A stretch of DNA of 28,796 nt. Origin: an uncultured Dialister sp. (GTDB lineage: Bacteria; Bacillota; Negativicutes; Veillonellales; Dialisteraceae). Below, piece after piece: positions 24,302 to 28,796 of this stretch. Position 1 is the first letter of the stretch. Every line of letters starts with the position of its first letter. Below the pieces are notes generated by a model, which worked only from the letters and a program-made list of their open reading frames with translations, was not told where the DNA came from and did not search any database. A program made the position numbers and the translations under genes. The DNA is taken from assembly GCA_934178345.1 (NCBI GenBank), contig CAKPQG010000027.1, positions 1 through 28,796 on the forward strand, given 5' to 3'.

Positions 24302-24688
24302 CTATCTCCCTTTGTTCGGGTGCGGTTTGGCGGGATCCGCACTGCCATAGACCGCACGAACAGGCAGGCTCATCTTGAGCTTCTGCTCTGCGATCTGCTG
24401 GATGCGTACCGGTGCCTCCAGACGGGACACCTCGAGCTTATCCACCGCATTCTCCTTCGCCATCGTCATGACCTCGCTGCGGATACGCTGCATTCTGTAT
24501 TCCTCCTGAATATTGATCCCACTCAGGAAGACCAGCAGCATCACAGGAAAAAGGATCATCAACGTCCCCAGAATGATGTCATGGAAAAAATAGGAAGAGT
24601 CAGACCTCTCGCGCTCGATCCGGCGAGACGCGGCGACGCTTTCCGGCATCGACGGCATGTAATCCATGACTTGCACTTCCTGTACCAT
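24302..24688 (-). CDS. ftsL: FtsL-like cell division protein
   Basis: Small bitopic divisome protein. The 128-residue product has a polar N-terminus, one membrane segment at about 37-59 (HDIILGTLMILFPVMLLVFL), then a coiled-coil-like extracytoplasmic region (60-105) with RLEAPVRIQQIAEQKLKMSLP. That stretch resembles the end of FtsL, where an arginine-led helix precedes an M-x-x-P turn. Position directly after rsmH is the normal ftsL place. FtsL sequences diverge strongly, so the name rests on layout and synteny. GGGAGAG precedes the ATG. The expected next gene, ftsI, is absent. Confidence 0.82.
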   Translation of the reverse strand: MVQEVQVMDYMPSMPESVAASRRIERERSDSSYFFHDIILGTLMILFPVMLLVFLSGINIQEEYRMQRIRSEVMTMAKENAVDKLEVSRLEAPVRIQQIAEQKLKMSLPVRAVYGSADPAKPHPNKGR

Positions 24689-24762
24689 ACGATATCTCTC
24701 CCATCTTTTTCAGACTCTATATCTCAGGCTGAAGGAAACAGGGCCAGATCCCCGGTCGCCCC

Positions 24763-25695
24763 CTACACTCTTTCTACAACACGCAGGACCGCACTTCTCG
24801 CACGCGGATTCTCCTCGATCTCTTTCGCACTCGGCTTTTGCGCCTTGCCGATGGACTTCACCAGACGATGGTGGTGGCACACACAGACAGGCAGCTCCGG
24901 CGGGCAGATGCAGTCCCTTTCCATTTCCTTGAAAGCCTTCTTGATGATGCGGTCTTCCAGTGACTGGAACGTGATGACGCCGACCCGTCCCCCCACTTTC
25001 AGGTGGGAAACGCAGGCTTCCATCGTATCCTTCAGGATCCCCAACTCGTTATTTACCTCGATGCGGATCGCCTGAAATGTGCGCTTCGCCGGATGCGGGC
25101 CATTTCTTCTGGCATGTGCCGGAATGGCCGCCTTGATGACCGAGACCAGATCATCCGTCGTCTCGATAGGCTTCTTCTCGCGGAATTCACAGATAAACTG
25201 CGCGATCCGCTTCGCCCATCGCTCTTCCCCATACTCCCAGATGATACGCGCAAGCTCTTCCTCTTCATACGTATTCACGATCTCATACGCCGTGCGCGGA
25301 TTTCTCTGATCCATGCGCATATCGAGCTTCCCGTTATTCATATAAGAAAATCCACGGCTGCCGTCATCGAGCTGATGAGATGAGACCCCCAGATCGAAAA
25401 TGAAGCCATCGACCTTGTCGATCGTAAGCGAGGCCAGGATATCATGGATGTGAGAAAAATTATCCCGCACAAAGAGATGCCGGCAGGCACAGCCGGAAAG
25501 ACGGTGAGAAGCCGCCTCGATCGCTTCTTCATCCTGATCGACGCCGATCAGAAGCGCATCCGGAGCGAGCTTCTCCGCCATAGCGAAAGAATGTCCGCCG
25601 CCCCCTAAGGTGCAGTCGACATAAATGCCATGAGGATCCGTCAGGATCCGGTCAATCATTTCGTGCAGAAGCACGGTGGTGTGTTGAAATTCCAT
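24763..25695 (-). CDS. rsmH: 16S rRNA (cytosine1402-N4)-methyltransferase RsmH
   Basis: Methylates C1402 of 16S rRNA with SAM; formerly MraW. The 310-residue protein shows HTTVLLHEMIDRI at the N-terminus, SAM loop VDCTLGGGGHSFAMAE, DLGVSSHQLDDGSRGFSYMN, LDMRMDQ and the C-terminal RNPRARSAVLRVVE-like end (NPRARSAVLRVVERV). GAGG lies 8 bp upstream of the ATG. A 532-bp repeat-filled gap separates it from mraZ, which usually lies next to it. Confidence 0.97.
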   Translation of the reverse strand: MEFQHTTVLLHEMIDRILTDPHGIYVDCTLGGGGHSFAMAEKLAPDALLIGVDQDEEAIEAASHRLSGCACRHLFVRDNFSHIHDILASLTIDKVDGFIFDLGVSSHQLDDGSRGFSYMNNGKLDMRMDQRNPRTAYEIVNTYEEEELARIIWEYGEERWAKRIAQFICEFREKKPIETTDDLVSVIKAAIPAHARRNGPHPAKRTFQAIRIEVNNELGILKDTMEACVSHLKVGGRVGVITFQSLEDRIIKKAFKEMERDCICPPELPVCVCHHHRLVKSIGKAQKPSAKEIEENPRARSAVLRVVERV

Positions 25696-26227
25696 AAATA
25701 AGTCCTCGAAAAAAGGTGAAAGATTCAGGGTTCAGGGTTGTGGTGGCGGCTTCGCCGAAATCCTTCGACTCAGGTCTCAACTTTCTGAATGCGACTTTTC
25801 CAACAAATGACATTTCACCCCGCTCAGGATGACGAAATGGGCGATGCCCGAAAGTGGCATTCAAGTCACCAGTCACTCCGATTCAGCCTTCCCCTCGAAG
25901 GGAAGGTGCCCCGAAGGGGCGGATAGGGCACAGGCGGTATGAAAGACGGCTGAGCCAAATAGGGAATACGTCTGCAAACAAAGTGCCACTCACGTAAGCA
26001 CCCGAGCGCCGCTGGCGCGGTCCCCCTTCCCCATGCGGGGAAGGCTGATATGGAGGCGGCTTCGCCGCGAATATATAGGGCGATGCCCGAAGGTCTGCGG
26101 ATAGCGGGTTTCCCGTTTGAGATTTTCTGACTTCGTACCTCTGACCGCGAATGACAAAGATTTCTCGCTTACGCTCGAAATGACGATGCGAGAGAGTCAC
26201 CAGTCACCAATCACCAGTCACTACAAA
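25696..26227. repeat. Repeat-filled mraZ-rsmH gap
   Basis: No gene is seen. Hairpins include CCTTCCC/GGGAAGG (25887-25906), GCCCC-GAA-GGGGC (25908-25920), CCTTCCCC/GGGGAAGG (26025-26044) and GGCGGCTTCGCCGC near 26054. Also present are a GATTTCTCGCTTACGCTCG end motif (26159-26177) and heptamers at 26192-26220. 26009-26046 matches 28627-28664 with one difference. Confidence 0.8.
26192..26220. repeat. Heptamer array at the 3' end of mraZ
   Basis: Units GAGTCAC, CAGTCAC, CAATCAC and CAGTCAC, ending within 10 bp of the mraZ stop codon. Confidence 0.7.
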
Positions 26228-26662
26228 TCACAGATCAAAATTCAGCGGAAGGTCGAGGGCATCCGCGATTTCTGCGATATCCTCGCCCTCTTCGTCCTGA
26301 CGCAGGAGCTCCGGATCCCAGATCTCGATGATGGGTCCCGTCCCCACGATGCAGGCTTCCTTCTTCAGCTGTGCAAATTCACGAAGGTGGGCGGGAATCA
26401 GAATGCGTCCCTGGCGGTCACACTCCATCTCCGTCCCGCGGCCGATCAGATGACGCATGATCTTGCGGACATTGCGGTTCGTGAAAGGCAACTTCTGCAG
26501 CCGGGCGATCAAGGCATCCCAGCGTTCTTTCGGATAAATATTGAGGCAGGTATCCAGACTTGGAGCCAACACAAAACGACTTCCCAGCTCTTCTCTGAAT
26601 TTCGCTGGAAGGATCATGCGCCCCTTGGCGTCTATGGTATGAGAATATTCATTCATAAACAT
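26228..26662 (-). CDS. mraZ: Transcriptional regulator MraZ
   Basis: DNA-binding regulator at the head of the dcw cluster. It has two SpoVT-AbrB-like repeats: DAKGRMILPAKFREEL in the first half and DRQGRILIPAHLREFA in the second. A longer frame starts at 26683, but that codon lies inside the GGAGGAGG ribosome binding site; the ATG at 26662 gives MFMNEYSHTIDAKGRM, the normal family start, and 144 residues. Four 10-bp-spaced MraZ boxes lie over its promoter, indicating autoregulation. Confidence 0.96.
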   Translation of the reverse strand: MFMNEYSHTIDAKGRMILPAKFREELGSRFVLAPSLDTCLNIYPKERWDALIARLQKLPFTNRNVRKIMRHLIGRGTEMECDRQGRILIPAHLREFAQLKKEACIVGTGPIIEIWDPELLRQDEEGEDIAEIADALDLPLNFDL

Positions 26663-26670
26663 ATCCTTCC

Positions 26671-26710
26671 ACCTCCTCCACATTTACCCACATTCTACCA
26701 CAATCCCCCA
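26671..26710 (-). promoter_or_regulatory. MraZ operator: four 10-bp-spaced TGG boxes
   Basis: Reading the minus strand from 26710: TGGGGGATTG, TGGTAGAATG, TGGGTAAATG and TGGAGGAGGT, exactly 10 bp apart. MraZ is known to bind TGGG-type boxes separated by 5 bp. Box 2 contains the -10 element and box 4 contains the ribosome binding site, so binding should block both transcription and perhaps translation start. Confidence 0.8.
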
Positions 26711-26721
26711 CCTCGTGACAA
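26692..26721 (-). promoter_or_regulatory. mraZ promoter
   Basis: TTGTCA (26721-26716) and TAGAAT (26697-26692) are separated by 18 bp; each matches the consensus at 5 of 6 positions. The start would be near 26685, about 22 nt before the ATG. Confidence 0.65.
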
Positions 26722-27240
26722 TGAGATTTTTTCAAACCCGTCATTTTTTCTTCTGCTGCCCATGCACCGATTTTATCGATACTTTCAGTCCTTTCTGTCT
26801 GAAACCAAACCACTCCCCGCTATGATTTCTTCCGTTTTTCAAAAAACAGGCAAAATAAAAAATCCCCACCTGCGGTTTTTTCTTTCCCCGCCGGGGAGAC
26901 CTGTGAAAGCAATCAGACGGGATACTCACACATCATGACTTCCTTTTCCTTCTCTGAATGAAAAGCGCTCTCTATCTCATGGTACTCGATACTCTTTTCC
27001 CAATACAAAAAAATTTTCCAAATCAGGCGATCCATCAATAGACAGATTTAACACCGATTTCTTCTTACTATCAGTATTCACTGAGGTCCACCGTGGTCTG
27101 TCAGGTGCCTGACGGCTAAATATGGCATGTCATATTTGATATATTTTATTGCATTTATGCATAGATCCTCTTGCACATTTTGTGCGCATTTCTTTCACAA
27201 TTCGGAAATTCAACAAGTAATTGTAGTTATTTGTAGTTTT
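26722..27240. other. AT-rich intergenic region between divergent units
   Basis: I see no gene. The 62-codon minus-strand frame at 26741-26929 has no ribosome binding site and lies in low-complexity sequence. Two inverted repeats stand out: GTCAGGTGCCTGAC (27100-27113, perfect) and AAATATG/CATATTT with a 6-bp loop (about 27118-27137). They could be operators or part of an upstream RNA. Confidence 0.5.
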
Positions 27241-27246
27241 TCCCTC

Positions 27247-27280
27247 TTGCTTTTTCTAGAATGGCGTTGTACTATATAGT
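27247..27280 (+). promoter_or_regulatory. Possible promoter of the ncRNA candidate
   Basis: TTGCTT (27247-27252) and TACTAT (27270-27275) are 17 bp apart; TATAGT (27275-27280) is an alternative -10. A T/A-rich tract lies upstream. The match to consensus is only moderate. Confidence 0.35.
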
Positions 27281-27282
27281 CA

Positions 27283-27652
27283 TGAAGCCCGGGCATGCCT
27301 GAACATGTTCCCTGACCGGACGGACCTTCCGATTTCCAGAATTCTCTAAGCGCTACGAGATCACTAGGAAGGATCGTTCCTAGGCAGGGCGGATCTGCAG
27401 GATGCCCCGGCGTCATCGGATGGGTCAGCTGGAAGCGTACAGCCTGCTGCCGGCACCCATTTTAGGCTGACAACTGTGAAAACCAAATATCCGGAAACCG
27501 ACAAGGTTCTTCCGCTTCCCTGCCCCATGCGAGGCCGGGTCCCGACGATAGCACAGGTTCTCCCGCACTTCGGTGCACATGGACGACCGTCACCGATTCT
27601 GGGCTCCGCCTGCCTCGGGTACAGGCGGAGAGCCTTCTCCGGGTGTTTTTTT
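27283..27652 (+). ncRNA. Candidate structured noncoding RNA, about 370 nt, unclassified
   Basis: GC-rich non-coding stretch between AT-rich flanks, with many local stems: CTAGGAA/TTCCTAG (27364-27383), TGGGTCAGC with GCTG and ACCCA (27421-27459), GGAAACC with GGTT and TTCC (27493-27513), GCAC-TTCG-GTGC (27565-27576), and a final hairpin GGCTCCGCCTG/CAGGCGGAG (27602-27634) followed by TTTTTTT at 27646-27652. CCCGG near the 5' end (27288-27292) can pair with CCGGG just before the T-run (27639-27643), closing the molecule. It lacks the conserved motifs I know for tmRNA, RNase P RNA, SRP RNA or common riboswitches. Short frames inside have no ribosome binding sites. It may be an independent RNA or a long leader of the DUF2922 operon. 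Confidence 0.55.
27602..27652 (+). terminator. Intrinsic terminator at the end of the ncRNA candidate
   Basis: An 11-bp GC-rich arm pairs with CAGGCGGAG plus CC across a 9-nt loop. A T-run of seven follows after about 11 nt; the intervening CCGGG can pair with the RNA 5' end, which would bring the closing stem next to the T-run. Confidence 0.6.
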
Positions 27653-27677
27653 ATGCCATCTCTTCCTATATATAGCG

Positions 27678-27696
27678 TGTGAGTAACTTATTCACA
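27678..27696. promoter_or_regulatory. 19-bp palindrome upstream of the DUF2922 gene
   Basis: TGTGAGTAACTTATTCACA: TGTGA/TCACA ends with TAA/TTA inside, so nearly symmetrical. It lies 63 bp before the ATG in an AT-rich, promoter-like region. The centre is 3 bp too long for a standard CRP site. Confidence 0.45.
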
Positions 27697-27759
27697 TTAT
27701 ATCTTGATTTTTCCTATTTCTTATGGGCCGTAAGCCCGATTTCCATAAGGAGATAACCT

Positions 27760-27978
27760 ATGAACACGAATAACAAAGTTTTGGAACTGACATTTACTGT
27801 AGAAGGCAGCCGCAGCATGACGCTCTCGATCCCCTGCCCGAAGGAAGACCTGACGCTCGAGACGGTGAAGGAGAAGGCGGCGCTCATCCTTCCGGTGCTG
27901 GAATCCTCTTCCGGCCATGCGGTCACGGCTTTCAAGCAGGCGAAGATCGTCGAAACCAGTGCGACCGTGCTGGAATAG
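27760..27978 (+). CDS. DUF2922-family small protein
   Basis: Soluble 72-residue protein of unknown function, recognised by LELTFTVEGSRSMTLSIPCP, a P-K-E-D-L-T turn, a central helix ending in VLESSSGHAV, and the C-terminal AKIVETSATVLE. These match the DUF2922 pattern (strand-strand-helix-strand). No membrane segment or signal is present. AAGGAG lies 7 bp before the ATG, and a hairpin (GGGC/GCCC or TTATGG/CCATAA) sits just before that site, so translation could be modulated. It is paired with the DUF1659-like gene, a usual partner in Firmicutes. Confidence 0.8.
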   Translation: MNTNNKVLELTFTVEGSRSMTLSIPCPKEDLTLETVKEKAALILPVLESSSGHAVTAFKQAKIVETSATVLE

Positions 27979-28062
27979 CGAGGAGCGGGACTGTCCGTTG
28001 TCTGACGTCCCATCTTCGAGTCTTTTTACTTACTACCTATGATTACTATAAAGGAGAACACT

Positions 28063-28284
28063 ATGTCTGCTACAACAAAAACCATCGATATGAAACTTCA
28101 GGTCCATGTAGAGGATGCGTCCTCGGGAACTTCCAAGGTGAAGAATCTGAATTTCAGCAAGATCAAAGTATCGGCCACGGCTGATGAACTGTATGCCGCA
28201 GGAAATGCGATCGCATCGCTCCAGTCTCGCCCGCTTTCGGGCCTTCGCACGGTAGCGACCAGCGACCTCGCTGACGCAGGCTAG
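28063..28284 (+). CDS. DUF1659-family small protein
   Basis: 73-residue protein of unknown function. NLNFSKIKVSATADELYAAG, ASLQSRPLSGLRTVATSDL and the general size match DUF1659, which is usually adjacent to DUF2922. An in-frame ATG lies at 28039, but AAAGGAG sits 6 bp before the ATG at 28063, so that start is used. The gap to the DUF2922 gene is 84 bp and the two share a terminator. The stop is 10 bp before the terminator stem. Confidence 0.8.
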   Translation: MSATTKTIDMKLQVHVEDASSGTSKVKNLNFSKIKVSATADELYAAGNAIASLQSRPLSGLRTVATSDLADAG

Positions 28285-28294
28285 TCGGGCAAGC

Positions 28295-28326
28295 AAAAAG
28301 GCGAACCATTTCGGTTCGCCTTTTTT
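28295..28326 (+). terminator. Intrinsic terminator of the DUF2922-DUF1659 operon
   Basis: AAAAAGGCGAACC pairs perfectly with GGTTCGCCTTTTT around a 5-nt loop, followed by a T-run. Confidence 0.95.
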
Positions 28327-28708
28327 GGTTGTTGTATTTTGGATAAAACAGTCTTTCTTCCGTCATCCGCACTTATTTATGCGATGATAGAGTAACAATG
28401 CCTTGGCACTGCGGTTTCTCGCTATCCCGGAATAACCGTTTTACCGATATGCAAGGAAGATTTCTCGCTTCGCTCGAAATGACGATACGGGCGGCGCTCG
28501 TCTCACATTCATCATTTTCCGTTCTGCTGATTTGTGCCTCTATGAGGCACTCTATCCTGCGCCTTTGGCGCGGCCCTTCTTCAAGGGCCTGCTCAGCTAT
28601 CATGCAATATCGGAGAACCCTATCCACCGCTGACGCGGTCCCCCTTCCCCATGCGGGGAAGGCTAAGAGGTAGCGGCTTCGCCGCAATTTTGAAATAGCG
28701 TTTTCCCC
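28327..28708. repeat. Repeat-rich region without genes at the right end
   Basis: Contains a GATTTCTCGCTTCGCTCG end motif (28458-28488), hairpins GCGCC-TTT-GGCGC (28559-28571) and GGCCCTT-CTTC-AAGGGCC (28573-28590), the 38-bp block 28627-28664 shared with 26009-26046, and GCGGCTTCGCCGC (28673-28685). No coding signal is seen. Confidence 0.75.
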
Positions 28709-28796
28709 GTATCGTCATTTCGAGCGTAGTCGAGAGATCCTTCTTGCAGAAAGGGAAACGACGAATGTGAGGCAGTATGTAAGTCGTCGTTTCTTA
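28709..28796. repeat. MITE-like element, copy 4, cut by the window end
   Basis: Left end ATCGTCATTTCGAGCGTAG matches copy 3 exactly. It continues with TTGCAGAA, GAGGCAG and TCGTTT at matching spacings. The right end lies outside the window. Confidence 0.65.

Noticed and set aside
26741..26929. 62-codon minus-strand frame upstream of mraZ
   Set aside because: No ribosome binding site and low-complexity basic sequence; nothing supports translation.
27283..27652. tmRNA, RNase P RNA or SRP RNA
   Set aside because: No CCA-ending tRNA-like half, no GAGGAAAGTCC block and no GGTCAGG-GGAA-AGCA apical motif on either strand.
27476..27682. 68-codon plus-strand frame inside the ncRNA candidate
   Set aside because: Starts with GTG without a ribosome binding site, crosses the terminator hairpin and its T-run, and shows no family features.

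Overview
The window looks like a chromosomal segment of a Gram-negative-walled Firmicute (class Negativicutes, in the range of Dialister, Veillonella or Megasphaera). This is inferred, since no rRNA is present. The grounds are a Firmicute-style division and cell-wall (dcw) gene order beginning mraZ-rsmH-ftsL, a MurE with the meso-diaminopimelate motif DNPR, lipopolysaccharide heptose genes (gmhA, gmhB) fused to an nrdR operon, and a DUF2922/DUF1659 small-protein pair. All genes from 131 to 26662 are on the minus strand. Only the ncRNA candidate and the two small genes near the right end are on the plus strand.

Region 1 (131-5880) is an accessory-looking operon. A LysR regulator is followed by a lone nitrogenase component 1-like oxidoreductase, a lipoprotein binding protein, a FecCD-type permease and its ATPase. 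Two Fur-box-like sites lie upstream of the LysR gene. The operon promoter has an exact tandem 11-bp repeat just after it. The layout suggests iron-linked uptake of a metal complex or cofactor that a nitrogenase-like enzyme acts on. This is the best candidate for an undescribed biochemical system here.

Region 2 (5878-9613) holds threonine synthesis (hom-thrB), an ACT-domain regulator and a SpoU/TrmH-type RNA methyltransferase. Region 3 (10146-11724) is a tightly overlapped nrdR-gmhA-gmhB operon.

Region 4 (11940-26662) is the dcw cluster. In transcription order it is mraZ, rsmH, ftsL, murE, murF, mraY, murD, murG, murC, ddl, ftsQ, ftsZ. ftsI, ftsW, murB and ftsA are not present. The places where ftsI (ftsL-murE) and ftsW (murD-murG) normally lie are repeat-filled gaps of 520 and 604 bp. 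A four-box MraZ operator overlaps the mraZ promoter, and a strong terminator-like hairpin separates ftsL from murE.

Region 5 (26663-28284) contains a candidate structured RNA of about 370 nt ending in an intrinsic terminator, then the DUF2922-DUF1659 operon with its own terminator.

The intergenic gaps carry a dense, modular repeat system. Its parts are arrays of 7-, 8- or 9-bp units placed against the 3' ends of genes, a roughly 150-bp element with inverted ends (three copies plus one cut by the window edge), GC-rich hairpin modules, and one three-level nested set of inverted repeats at 24083-24218.
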